Below are positions 26,034 through 34,702 of a stretch of DNA of 64,000 nucleotides, in pieces; the first letter of the stretch is position 1, and every line of letters begins with the position of its first letter. Position numbers and translations under genes: made by a program. A model generated the notes under the pieces. It ran no database searches, was not told the origin of the DNA, and worked only from the letters and a program-made list of their open reading frames with translations. The DNA comes from Rhizobium johnstonii 3841 (GTDB taxonomy: Bacteria > Pseudomonadota > Alphaproteobacteria > Rhizobiales > Rhizobiaceae), in assembly GCF_000009265.1 (NCBI RefSeq), contig NC_008380.1, positions 4,609,501 through 4,673,500 on the forward strand. The letters run 5' to 3'.

Positions 26034-27431
26034 ATGACAACCTATTCGATCGTTCTAGGACGCGAACGCCATGTCTTTCAGGATCTGAAATCGGTATTGG
26101 CTTGCGCTTCGCCGCTGAAATCCGGTGACGTGCTGGCCGGGATCGCGGCGTCAAGCAACGAGCGGCGGGTGGCCGCCCGCTACCTGCTCGCGGATATGCC
26201 TCTCAAAACTTTCCTGGAGGATCTCGTCATCCCATACGAGATCGACGAGGTTAGTCGGCTGATCGTCGACCGCCATGATTGGATGGCATTCGCGTCGGTA
26301 TCTCATATGACGGTCGGTGAGTTTCGCGATTGGCTTCTCTCTTATGACGCGACCTCCGAAAAACTGCTTGCCATTGCACCAGGCCTCACCCCCGAAATGG
26401 TCGCGGCGGTCTCCAAGATCATGCGCAACCATGATCTGATCACTGTCGCCGGTAAATGCAGGGTGGTCACTGCCTTTCGTTCCACGATCGGTCTGCCCGG
26501 CCGACTGTCGAGCCGTCTTCAGCCCAATCATCCCACCGATGATCCTGAAGGTGTTGCCGGCTCGACGCTCGACGGACTTCTCTATGGGATCGGCGATGCG
26601 GTGATCGGCATCAACCCGGCGACCGACAATCTTGAGGCCTGCACAAGATTGATGGTTCTTTTCGACCGGCTGCGCGAACGGTTCGAGATCCCGACCCAAT
26701 CCTGCGTGTTGACCCATGTCACCACGTCAATCAAGGCGATTGAGGCTGGAGCGCCGCTCGATCTGGTGTTCCAGTCAATCGCCGGCTCGGAGGCTGCCAA
26801 CAAGGGTTTCGGCGTCGATCTCGCCGTCCTCAGGGAAGGCCAGCAGGCAGCCCTTTCCATGAAGCGCGGCACGGTCGGAAACAATGTCATGTATCTGGAG
26901 ACCGGCCAGGGCAGCGCCCTCTCGGCCGACGCCCATCATGGTGTCGACGAACAGACGATTGAGACCCGGGCCTACGCCGTTGCACGTGAACTCAATCCGT
27001 TGCTTGTCAATACAGTGGTCGGCTTCATTGGCCCCGAATATCTTTTCGACGCCAAGCAAATTATCCGCGCCGGGCTCGAAGATCATTTCTGCGGCAAAGT
27101 GCTTGGCGTGCCGATGGGGGTCGACGTCTGCTACACGAACCACGCCGAAGCGGACCAGGACGATATGGATAATCTGATGGTGTTGCTGACTGTCGCGGGC
27201 GTCAGCTTCCTCATCGCGGTGCCCGGCGCCGATGACGTCATGCTCAATTATCAGAGCCTTTCCTACCACGATATTGTCGGCCTCAGGCACCAGTTCAATC
27301 GTCCGCCCGCCCCGGAGTTCGAAGCCTGGCTCCACCGCATGGGCATGCTTGATCACACGGGTCGTCTTGCGCCTGCCAGCGCCTCGGGCGCTTTTTCTCG
27401 CAATCTCTTGAGCTACAGGGCATCGGCATGA
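26034..27431 (+). CDS. eutB: Ethanolamine ammonia-lyase large subunit
   Basis: 465 residues. With EutC and adenosylcobalamin, splits ethanolamine into acetaldehyde and ammonia. The TIM-barrel family blocks are clear, for example GLPGRLSSRLQPNHPTDDPE, ETGQGSALSADAHHGVD and the substrate-side NHAEADQDDMD. The start ATG at 26034 follows CAGGAGCAG; the frame is open to 25713, but EutB proteins begin near MTTYSIVLG. The stop overlaps the eutC start (ATGA). No reactivase eutA or microcompartment genes follow. Confidence 0.95.
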   Translation: MTTYSIVLGRERHVFQDLKSVLACASPLKSGDVLAGIAASSNERRVAARYLLADMPLKTFLEDLVIPYEIDEVSRLIVDRHDWMAFASVSHMTVGEFRDWLLSYDATSEKLLAIAPGLTPEMVAAVSKIMRNHDLITVAGKCRVVTAFRSTIGLPGRLSSRLQPNHPTDDPEGVAGSTLDGLLYGIGDAVIGINPATDNLEACTRLMVLFDRLRERFEIPTQSCVLTHVTTSIKAIEAGAPLDLVFQSIAGSEAANKGFGVDLAVLREGQQAALSMKRGTVGNNVMYLETGQGSALSADAHHGVDEQTIETRAYAVARELNPLLVNTVVGFIGPEYLFDAKQIIRAGLEDHFCGKVLGVPMGVDVCYTNHAEADQDDMDNLMVLLTVAGVSFLIAVPGADDVMLNYQSLSYHDIVGLRHQFNRPPAPEFEAWLHRMGMLDHTGRLAPASASGAFSRNLLSYRASA

Positions 27432-28174
27432 GTCCCTTCGAACGAGATCCGTTTGCGCGGTTCCGCAACGCCACACGCGCCCGAATTGGGCTTGGCAGAG
27501 CGGGCGACGCGTTGCCGACATCGGCAATCCTCGACTTCCAGCTCGCCCATGCCCGGGCGCGGGATGCCGTGCATGGTCAAGTGGATTTTGTCGCCCTTGC
27601 CAAACAGCTTGCTCCCGTGCCGACGGTCCGGATCCGGTCTCGCGCCAAAGACCGTACGATCTATCTGGCGCGCCCGGATCTCGGCCGTCAGACCAACACA
27701 GCCGATCTCCCGAGCTCAGGCGATCGTTATGATATCGCCTTCATCATCGCAGACGGACTTTCGGCCTCGGCGGTCGAGCACCACGCGGTGCCGCTGTTTA
27801 AGGCATGCATGAAGCGTCTTGGCGACTTCAGCGTCGCCCCGGTGATATTGGGCGAGCAGGCGCGGGTGGCATTTGGTGATGAGGCAGCGGCAGCGTTCGG
27901 TGCGGAAGTTGCCATCGTGCTGATCGGCGAGAGGCCGGGACTAAGCGTGCCTGACAGTCTCGGCACCTACATCACGTTCCGACCGCAATCGGGACGGCGT
28001 GACAGCGAGCGCAATTGTATTTCCAATATTCATGCCGACGGGCTCGGCTACGAGGTCGCAGCCGACAAGATCGTTTGGATCGTCCGGGAGGCGCTTCGCT
28101 TGCAACTGACCGGTGTCGATCTCAAGGAAAATGCCGAAGGCGCCATAGAAGCGCTGCCACACCAAGAATCATAA
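27428..28174 (+). CDS. eutC: Ethanolamine ammonia-lyase small subunit
   Basis: 248 residues. Partner of EutB; together they bind adenosylcobalamin. Recognised by DFQLAHARARDAVHG near residues 37-52 and the C-terminal YITFRPQSGRRDSERNCISN region that lies at the cofactor. Shares a 4-bp overlap with eutB. It ends 31 bp before the permease gene. Confidence 0.94.
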   Translation: MSPFERDPFARFRNATRARIGLGRAGDALPTSAILDFQLAHARARDAVHGQVDFVALAKQLAPVPTVRIRSRAKDRTIYLARPDLGRQTNTADLPSSGDRYDIAFIIADGLSASAVEHHAVPLFKACMKRLGDFSVAPVILGEQARVAFGDEAAAAFGAEVAIVLIGERPGLSVPDSLGTYITFRPQSGRRDSERNCISNIHADGLGYEVAADKIVWIVREALRLQLTGVDLKENAEGAIEALPHQES

Positions 28175-28205
28175 AGTTCAATCTACAAAAAAAAGGGGAA
28201 CAATC

Positions 28206-29570
28206 ATGTCAAATTCTCAACCGACGCTCGCCAAGAGCCTGACCGGGCTGCATTTATGGGGACTTGCAGTCGGCCTCGTCATCTCGGGCGAATATTTCGG
28301 CTGGAGCTATGGCTGGGCGGCCGCTGGGACACTCGGCTTCTTGATCACCACGATCCTGATCGCCGTCATGTACACCACCTTTATCTTTTCCTTCACGGAA
28401 TTGACGACGGCCATTCCGCATGCCGGCGGCCCTTTTGCCTATGCGCTCAGGGCTTTCGGCCCGCTCGGCGGCTTCGTTGCGGGCTTTGCGACATTGGTTG
28501 AATTCGTCTTCGCCCCTCCGGCCATCGCGCTTGCCATCGGCGCCTATCTCAATGTGCAGTTCCCGGGGCTTGATCCGAAAATGGCGGCCGTCGGCGCCTA
28601 TATCATTTTCATGGCGCTCAATATTGTCGGAGTCACGATCGCGGCAACCTTCGAACTCTTTATCACCGTTCTGGCGATTGCCGAATTGCTGATCTTTATG
28701 GGTGTCGTCGCGCCGGGCTTCTCTTTTGCCAATTTCGCGGCCAATGGCTGGGCTGGCGCCCCTGAATTCTCGGTCGGTGCCATTGGAGGCATCTTTGCCG
28801 CCATTCCATTTGCCATCTGGTTTTTCCTGGCGATCGAAGGCGCGGCGATGGCGGCTGAGGAGACCAAGAACCCCACCCGCACCGTTCCCATTGCCTATAT
28901 TGCGGGTATTCTGACACTCGTCTTCCTCGCCTTCGGCACCATGATCTTCGCCGGTGGCGTCGGCGACTGGCGTACGCTGTCCAACATCAACGATCCGCTA
29001 CCGCAGGCGATGAAGGCGGTCGTGGGCGAATCCTCCGGTTGGCTGCATATGCTGGTCTGGATCGGCCTCTTCGGCCTGATTGCTTCCTTTCACGGCATCA
29101 TCATGGGCTATTCCAGGCAGATTTTTGCGCTGGGCCGCGCAGGCTACCTCCCTGAAGTCCTTGCAAAAATCCATCCGAAATTCCGCACGCCTTATCTCGC
29201 AGTCCTTGCAGGTGGCGCCGTCGGCATCGCAGCCATCTTTTCTGACAGCCTGATCCAGATTGGCGGTCTGCCGCTGACCGCCAATATTGTCACCATGTCG
29301 GTGTTCGGCGCGATCATCATGTACATCGTCTCGATGGCATCGCTGTTTAAGCTGCGTCGCGCCGAACCTGAACTCGCCCGACCCTTCAGGGCCTGGGGGT
29401 ATCCCGTGGTGCCAGCCATTGCCCTCGGACTCGCCCTCGTCGCGCTGGCAGCGATGATCTACTACAACTTCCTGATCTTTGTGATCTTCCTCGCGATGGG
29501 CGTGGTGGCATTCGGCATTTGGCGTTTGCTGTCAGGTGGCATCGCCAAGGAAGCGGCAGCGTCCACGTAA
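28206..29570 (+). CDS. eat: Ethanolamine permease (APC superfamily)
   Basis: 454 residues with about twelve hydrophobic helices of the amino acid/polyamine/organocation type. The N-terminal GLVISGEYFGWSYGW block is characteristic of the Eat branch, and its place after eutBC supports ethanolamine as substrate. An AAAAAAAGGGGAACA purine-rich ribosome site precedes the ATG. Completes a minimal uptake-plus-lyase operon. Confidence 0.92.
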   Translation: MSNSQPTLAKSLTGLHLWGLAVGLVISGEYFGWSYGWAAAGTLGFLITTILIAVMYTTFIFSFTELTTAIPHAGGPFAYALRAFGPLGGFVAGFATLVEFVFAPPAIALAIGAYLNVQFPGLDPKMAAVGAYIIFMALNIVGVTIAATFELFITVLAIAELLIFMGVVAPGFSFANFAANGWAGAPEFSVGAIGGIFAAIPFAIWFFLAIEGAAMAAEETKNPTRTVPIAYIAGILTLVFLAFGTMIFAGGVGDWRTLSNINDPLPQAMKAVVGESSGWLHMLVWIGLFGLIASFHGIIMGYSRQIFALGRAGYLPEVLAKIHPKFRTPYLAVLAGGAVGIAAIFSDSLIQIGGLPLTANIVTMSVFGAIIMYIVSMASLFKLRRAEPELARPFRAWGYPVVPAIALGLALVALAAMIYYNFLIFVIFLAMGVVAFGIWRLLSGGIAKEAAAST

Positions 29571-29633
29571 CAAGGCTCTCTGGCCCGATCACCGGGAGGC
29601 AACCGGACGAACCGGTTCCGATCAATATCGATG

Positions 29634-29665
29634 CCCCCCGCCGAAGTTTGGCGGGGGTCATTTCA
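29634..29665 (+). terminator. Hairpin after the ethanolamine operon
   Basis: CCCCCGCC (29635-29642) / GGCGGGGG (29650-29657), a strong GC stem with a 7-base loop, followed by TCATTT. The weak T tract makes it an imperfect terminator. The rest of 29571-29727 holds nothing else recognisable. Confidence 0.5.
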
Positions 29666-29727
29666 GCGCAAAGCTTAGCTGATATCATTACGTTCCAGGG
29701 CCAGTGCCACGTTCGCCACCGATTGGT

Positions 29728-30252
29728 TCACCGCACCTGACGATGGACTCGCCGCGTCCTTGTGACCCGCCGCGCCCCCAATCCCAGCAACGCCGCCACG
29801 ACCCAACCTCCGAGAAATCCAATCGCGCCCCAGACGAGACCGGCAAAGCTGACGGGCACGCCGGGTACGAAGTCGCGCCAGGTATTGGCGAAAACGACGT
29901 CATCGGCATTCCCCAGCAGAACAAAGGGCTTGGCGACGGGTGCGGCGGTGCCGAGGTGGAGCTGCTGCGACAGCAGCGTTTCGTAGCGCGAGATCGTGCT
30001 CTGCATCGAGACGCCGCGGTCGCGCAGGAAATCGTCGGATGATTGGGCATAGGCGCTCAGCGCCTGTTGGCGATCGAGATGGTGCGCGGCCGCCTGGGCA
30101 TTGAAATCCTCGACGATGACGCGCAATTCGTCGATCGCCCCGCCGATCCGCTGGCGGTATTGCTGCGCAAATTCCGGCGCCTGCGAAAAGACCGTGCCGC
30201 CGGCAAGCCCGGCGACGATGGTGATGATCCTTGCAATCGGTCCCATGAACAA
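29728..30252 (-). CDS. DUF2937-type membrane protein
   Basis: 174 residues (172 if the second ATG at 30246 is used). A hydrophobic segment near each end flanks a soluble helical middle; EFAQQYRQRIGGAIDELR near residues 27-44 is the family hallmark. The C-terminal membrane segment is followed by a basic tail. Function unknown. Converges with the eat operon. Confidence 0.72.
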   Translation of the reverse strand: MFMGPIARIITIVAGLAGGTVFSQAPEFAQQYRQRIGGAIDELRVIVEDFNAQAAAHHLDRQQALSAYAQSSDDFLRDRGVSMQSTISRYETLLSQQLHLGTAAPVAKPFVLLGNADDVVFANTWRDFVPGVPVSFAGLVWGAIGFLGGWVVAALLGLGARRVTRTRRVHRQVR

Positions 30253-30393
30253 TGCCTCCGGCTATCCCCTTGCGCTAACGATCCGGCGCGTCAAAGGTTT
30301 CTGCCGTCGACACAATCGGTAACTCTATGTGATTGAACCGACGGCGCTTCCGGCGAGTTGATGCCGTGACCAACTCAGAAAGAGAGGCTCGTC

Positions 30394-30636
30394 ATGAAAC
30401 AAATTATCCTTGCCTGCACGCTCGCTGCTGCGTCCATCTTTTCCGCAATGCCGTCCCAGGCGGCAAGTGTGACCATTACCACGGATGACGCGCGTCCTAC
30501 TTACCGTCATGCCGAACGGCCCTATTACCGTCATCATATGAGGCCACGCCACGTCTCCCAGGATTGCTTCACCAAGACCGAAAAAATCCGCCGTCACGGT
30601 CACACGATCGTCAAGGAAACCCGAATCTGCCGATAA
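30394..30636 (+). CDS. Small exported protein, function unknown
   Basis: 80 residues: signal peptide MKQIILACTLAAASIFSAMP, cut near SQA-A, then a short mature peptide rich in His, Arg and Tyr (YRHAERPYYRHHMRPRH) with two cysteines near the end (DCFTKTEK...TRIC) that could form a disulfide. Ribosome site AGAGAGG upstream. Small proteins like this occur in rhizobia, but I recognise no named family. Followed directly by a strong terminator. Confidence 0.7.
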   Translation: MKQIILACTLAAASIFSAMPSQAASVTITTDDARPTYRHAERPYYRHHMRPRHVSQDCFTKTEKIRRHGHTIVKETRICR

Positions 30637-30651
30637 GGCAATCCATGCAGG

Positions 30652-30690
30652 AAAAGCCCGGCCGATCCTCCCCGGCCGGGCTTTTCCTTT
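30652..30690 (+). terminator. Rho-independent terminator
   Basis: AAAAGCCCGGCC (30652-30663) / GGCCGGGCTTTT (30674-30685), a perfect 12-bp stem with T-rich tail, 16 bp after the 80-residue protein gene. Confidence 0.85.
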
Positions 30691-30755
30691 CTGATCTCGC
30701 CGATGAGGAACTTCGCCATATCAGCTGCGTTTATCGCGAAACAGGAGTATTCATC

Positions 30756-30908
30756 ATGCGTATCAAGATGACTCTTTTGGCAATCGCCTATGTCGCCGTC
30801 AGTGTTCTGCTGCTCGCCGTCGCCTACCAGCCGCAGGGGTCGGGCGCCGCGCAGAAGACGGATCGTCTGGCCGGCTCGTCCTTCCTCGTCGAACGCTTCG
30901 CCGGTTGA
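30756..30908 (+). CDS. Small single-span membrane protein, function unknown
   Basis: 50 residues: a hydrophobic N-terminal helix (LLAIAYVAVSVLLLAVAYQP, about residues 7-26) then a short polar tail ending FLVERFAG. ACAGGAG lies 6 bp before the ATG. It sits alone after a terminator. No family recognised; the case rests on the ribosome site and hydrophobicity pattern. Confidence 0.5.
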   Translation: MRIKMTLLAIAYVAVSVLLLAVAYQPQGSGAAQKTDRLAGSSFLVERFAG

Positions 30909-30982
30909 TCGGCGGCTTGTAGGCGACGATGGGGAAATAGACATCGCCCGGGAGGGACCCGGGCGCAGCGGCCAGCCGTTGC

Positions 30983-31273
30983 TTAATGTGTGCCGTCGAG
31001 CGAAGATCCGCCAAGCAGGATCCGGTTCTGCACCGCATGCACGCCCTCGACCGCCTTGGCGACCGCGGTTGCCCGCTCGATTTCGCCCACCGTGGCAACG
31101 GTGCCGCTCAGCACGATCTGATCGTGTTCCATCGTCACCTCGACATCGGACGCATCGATGCCGCCGGCAATCGCCAGCGCATTGGCGACAGCCGCCTCGA
31201 CCGATGCGCGATTGGCGATCTCTATTTCCATCTCGGGTTCGAGCCCGTGAAATGTCTGCTCCTTGAAAACCAT
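30983..31273 (-). CDS. BON-domain protein
   Basis: 96 residues without a signal peptide. One BON domain covers about residues 25-85: VEAAVANALA...VEVTMEHDQIVLSGTVATVGEIERATAVAKAVEGVHAVQNRI, the classic alpha-beta pattern with central GTV. BON domains bind phospholipid or support envelope stress proteins; a cytoplasmic single-domain form is common in rhizobia. Start at 31273 follows GGAGGAACGG; the longer frame to 31333 lacks a site. Confidence 0.8.
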   Translation of the reverse strand: MVFKEQTFHGLEPEMEIEIANRASVEAAVANALAIAGGIDASDVEVTMEHDQIVLSGTVATVGEIERATAVAKAVEGVHAVQNRILLGGSSLDGTH

Positions 31274-31336
31274 GTTCCGTTCCTCCGTGAATAGCTCGTA
31301 GGAAACGCTGATCGGCGGAGTTTGGTTCAGCACACG

Positions 31337-31987
31337 CTACCAGTTGACGCGATAGCGGAGATTGACGCTGCCCGCCTCACCCCCTGAAAATGGATTATTC
31401 ACCGCGGCATCGAGGTTGAGGTTCGGCAGAATGGCCTGGCTGACCCCCACCGTGCTCGACAAGTCGCCGCTGGCATTGCTGACGCCTGTGCCTGCCGAAA
31501 GCGAGGTTCCCGTCCAGGGATGGATCAGCTTCAGCGCCTGCGATGCCGTCACCGAAGCCTGCCGGGCATCGACCGCGTCATATTGCACGCTGATGGAGCG
31601 GCTCGATTGCATGTCGAGCGAATCGGAGAGGATCCAGCTGCGCGAGCGGCTGAGGGTCAGCGCGCCGCTGCCGCGCAGCGTGTCGACGCTGACGCTGGCA
31701 CCCTGCTGTGACCGGCCTGCCGGGGTAACGCTCGTTCTGCTGATCCTGCCCCAAAGCATTGCCTGTTGGGAATCAGGCAGCAGCGCGCCGCCTTTGGTCG
31801 AGGCAAGCGCGAGGTCGGCGCCAGCGCTGGTTTCCCATTCCGCCGGCAGGCGGAAACCCACCGTCGCCTTGTAGGACCGGTCCGAAAGCTTAGCCGGCGA
31901 CCAGATCAGCAGGTCGTCCGCCTTCGCTGCGGCCGTGAGCGAAGGCAGAATGGCGAAAAGGATGCATGCTAATTTGAATGTCGTCAT
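31337..31987 (-). CDS. Exported beta-rich protein, function unknown
   Basis: 216 residues. Signal peptide MTTFKLACILFAILPSLTAA followed by KADD. The mature part alternates polar and hydrophobic residues with many Ser/Thr/Gly and ends in an aromatic-terminated strand (SVNLRYRVNW), which suggests a beta-barrel or outer-membrane-like protein. ATG at 31987 chosen for the signal peptide. No family name recognised. Confidence 0.65.
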   Translation of the reverse strand: MTTFKLACILFAILPSLTAAAKADDLLIWSPAKLSDRSYKATVGFRLPAEWETSAGADLALASTKGGALLPDSQQAMLWGRISRTSVTPAGRSQQGASVSVDTLRGSGALTLSRSRSWILSDSLDMQSSRSISVQYDAVDARQASVTASQALKLIHPWTGTSLSAGTGVSNASGDLSSTVGVSQAILPNLNLDAAVNNPFSGGEAGSVNLRYRVNW

Positions 31988-32368
31988 GAAGGTAAAGCGT
32001 TTTGACCTGCCACAGGGCCGCTGCGCGGAAGTCGACACAGCAGCGCATATGAAAGCGTTCGCAACGAACGCAATGGGATCACGGCCAAGCCGCCCATCCC
32101 GGTTTCATCCTCGATTTAATGTATGGCCGAAAGGCCGGCGGCACCGAGTGCCTGTTCTTCGATGGACGCCGCGGCGCCCCGACTTGCCCATGCGACCGTA
32201 ACCGGCCGCAACGGAACCGCGATTCCTCAAGCAATGTTAGAAGGATCACATCCAGCCGCTGCTCTGTAAACCCCTCAAGGGTTGAAATCTGCTGCACCGC
32301 ACACTTGCCGCCCCCTCCAAAGCCTAGTAGAGCCTGAGCCTACGAGAGAAATTTTCGCGAAATTCCAC
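31988..32368. other. Intergenic region upstream of dxr
   Basis: 381 bp. It has a perfect 7-bp inverted repeat GCGTTCG (32055-32061) / CGAACGC (32065-32071) separated by 3 bases, between the divergent exported-protein gene and dxr. The open frame 32119-32337 lacks a ribosome site and family match. No RNA gene recognised. Confidence 0.45.
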
Positions 32369-33559
32369 ATGATGACCGGCAAAAGCGCGCCGCGGCGCCT
32401 CAGCATCTTCGGTTCGACGGGTTCGATCGGCCAGAATACACTCAATGTCGTCGATCACCTGGGCGGACGGGAGAACTTCGAAATCTCCGTGCTCACAGGC
32501 AGCGGCAATGTCGAATTGCTGGCCCGGCAGGCGAAATCATCCGGCGCGCGGCTGGCGGTGACGGCAAACGACCGCCATTACGAATCACTGAAGAGCGAAC
32601 TTTCCGGCACCGGCATCGCGGTAGCCTCGGGAAAATCCGGCCTGATGGAAGCCGCCGACCGCGACGTCGACTGGGTGATGGCAGCAATCGTCGGCACTGC
32701 GGGCCTGGCGCCGACGCTTGCCGCTGCCCGCCGCGGCGCCGATATCGCCCTTGCCAACAAGGAATGCCTGGTATCGGCCGGCGATCTCTTTATCGCAGCG
32801 ATCCGCGAAGGCGGCGGCAGGCTGCTTCCCGTCGACAGCGAGCACAACGCCATCTTCCAGGTGCTGGAAGAGAACCAGCGCCACGCCGTCGAGCGGGTCA
32901 TCCTGACGGCGTCGGGTGGCCCCTTCCGCACCGCCTCGCTGCGTGACATGGCGGATGTGACGGTGGAAACTGCGCGCGCCCACCCGAACTGGTCGATGGG
33001 ATTGAAGATCTCGATCGACAGCGCCTCGATGTTCAACAAGGCGCTGGAGATGATAGAAGCCCTGCACCTTTTCAGCCTCAGACCCGAACAGATCGAGGTC
33101 ATTTTCCATCCGCAATCGATCATCCACTCCATGGTCGGCTATACCGATGGGTCGGTGCTGGCGCAGCTCGGCGCGCCCGATATGCGCACCGCCATCGGTT
33201 ATGCCCTGTCCTTTCCGCGCCGGCCGAACCTGCCGGTCGAGCGGCTGGATTTCGCCAAGCTCGCCCGGCTGGATTTCGAGGCGCCGGATGAGGTGCGGTT
33301 TCCGGCGCTGCGGCTCGCGCGCCTGGCGATGACACGCGGCGGTGTTCAGGGCGCCGTGCTGAACGGCGCCAAGGAAGTGGCGCTCGAAGCCTTCATCGAA
33401 GGGCGGCTCTCCTTCCTCGCCATGGCCGAGGTGACTGAGAGGGTCATGGACGATCTGGCCGGCCTGCCGCAGGCTGCCGGCATGGACGATGTCTTCGCCG
33501 CCGACAGGGAAGCCCGGCAAAGGGCGGCGGAACTCATGACACTAGCGATCGCCGAGTGA
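32369..33559 (+). CDS. dxr: 1-deoxy-D-xylulose 5-phosphate reductoisomerase
   Basis: 396 residues (395 from the second ATG at 32372). NADPH-dependent second step of the MEP isoprenoid pathway. NADPH site GSTGSIGQNTL near residue 14, the catalytic/metal block LLPVDSEHNAIFQ near 155, and the SASMFNKALEMIEA helix. The upstream open frame from 32282 is not part of the family. Rhizobia sometimes carry more than one dxr; this copy stands alone between unrelated genes. Confidence 0.93.
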   Translation: MMTGKSAPRRLSIFGSTGSIGQNTLNVVDHLGGRENFEISVLTGSGNVELLARQAKSSGARLAVTANDRHYESLKSELSGTGIAVASGKSGLMEAADRDVDWVMAAIVGTAGLAPTLAAARRGADIALANKECLVSAGDLFIAAIREGGGRLLPVDSEHNAIFQVLEENQRHAVERVILTASGGPFRTASLRDMADVTVETARAHPNWSMGLKISIDSASMFNKALEMIEALHLFSLRPEQIEVIFHPQSIIHSMVGYTDGSVLAQLGAPDMRTAIGYALSFPRRPNLPVERLDFAKLARLDFEAPDEVRFPALRLARLAMTRGGVQGAVLNGAKEVALEAFIEGRLSFLAMAEVTERVMDDLAGLPQAAGMDDVFAADREARQRAAELMTLAIAE

Positions 33560-33604
33560 GCTGATCGTCGAGCGGTCGCGCGCCTGTGATCGTGACCGGC
33601 GCTA

Positions 33605-34690
33605 TTACCGCAATCGGTTGCCACCCTCGTCGAACAAGCGGCAATCCGACGGTTCAAACAGCAGGCTCACCTGCTCACCCGCCGCGATGCTGATCGGTGA
33701 CCGATGCTCGACGGTGAGTGACTGGCCATCGGCAAGCTGGCAATAGAGATATTGCGTTCCCCCGAGATATTCCGAAAAATCGACCCTGGCCGTCAGGCTG
33801 CCCGATAGGTCGGATGCCACCTTCAGATGCTCCGGCCGCAGGCCGAGCGTCACCGCGCCGCCAACCGGCCTGTCCGCCGGCGGTAGGCCGCTTTCGATCT
33901 GCCGGCCGGCGACTTCGACCAGGCCCCCCTCACCCCAGCGGGCATTCAAAAGGTTCATTCGGGGCGAGCCGATGAAGCCCGCCACGAAGGTATTGGAGGG
34001 ATTCTCATAGATTTCCCGCGGCGTTCCCGCCTGTTCGACGCGGCCGTCGCGCAGCACGACGATCTTGTCGGCGAGCGTCATCGCCTCCGTCTGGTCGTGC
34101 GTGACATAGATCATCGTGTTGCCGAGTTCGCGGTGGAGGCGGGCGATCTCGATGCGCATCGAAACGCGCAGTTCGGCATCGAGATTGGACAGCGGCTCGT
34201 CGAACAGGAAGACATCCGGCTTGCGCACGATCGCCCGGCCGATCGCCACACGCTGCCGCTGGCCGCCGGAAAGCTGTCCCGGCCGCCGGTCGAGAAGATG
34301 ATCGATTTTCAGGATCGCCGAAGCGGCCTTGACGCGGGTCTCTATCTCCGCAGCATTCGTGCGCGCCATCTTCAACCCGAAGGCCAGGTTGTCGCGCACG
34401 CTCATATGCGGATAGAGCGCGTAGGACTGGAAGACCATGGCGATGCCGCGCTCGGATGGATCGAGATCGGTGACAACACGTCCCTTGATCTCGACCTCCC
34501 CGTCGGTCACGTCTTCCAGGCCGGCGATCATGCGAAGAAGCGTCGATTTTCCGCAGCCGGAGGGGCCGACGAAGACGACGAATTCACCCTCCGCGATCGT
34601 CAGGTCGATCCCGTGGACCACCTGCAGATTGCCATAGCTTTTTCGCACGTCCTGGAGCACGACGCTCTTGTTACCCATACCGTTCGTCAT
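33605..34690 (-). CDS. MalK/UgpC-type sugar ABC transporter ATPase
   Basis: About 361 residues. Walker A GPSGCGKST near residue 40, signature LSGGQRQRVAIGRA near 135, Walker B VFLFDEPLSNLDAE, switch His in YVTHDQTEA, and a C-terminal TOBE/regulatory part from about 240. Start uncertain: TTG 34696, ATG 34690 or ATG 34678 are all in frame. Last gene of the GH127 operon, 6 to 12 bp after the glycosidase. Confidence 0.92.
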   Translation of the reverse strand: MTNGMGNKSVVLQDVRKSYGNLQVVHGIDLTIAEGEFVVFVGPSGCGKSTLLRMIAGLEDVTDGEVEIKGRVVTDLDPSERGIAMVFQSYALYPHMSVRDNLAFGLKMARTNAAEIETRVKAASAILKIDHLLDRRPGQLSGGQRQRVAIGRAIVRKPDVFLFDEPLSNLDAELRVSMRIEIARLHRELGNTMIYVTHDQTEAMTLADKIVVLRDGRVEQAGTPREIYENPSNTFVAGFIGSPRMNLLNARWGEGGLVEVAGRQIESGLPPADRPVGGAVTLGLRPEHLKVASDLSGSLTARVDFSEYLGGTQYLYCQLADGQSLTVEHRSPISIAAGEQVSLLFEPSDCRLFDEGGNRLR

Positions 34691-34702
34691 CCCCAAAAAG
34701 AC

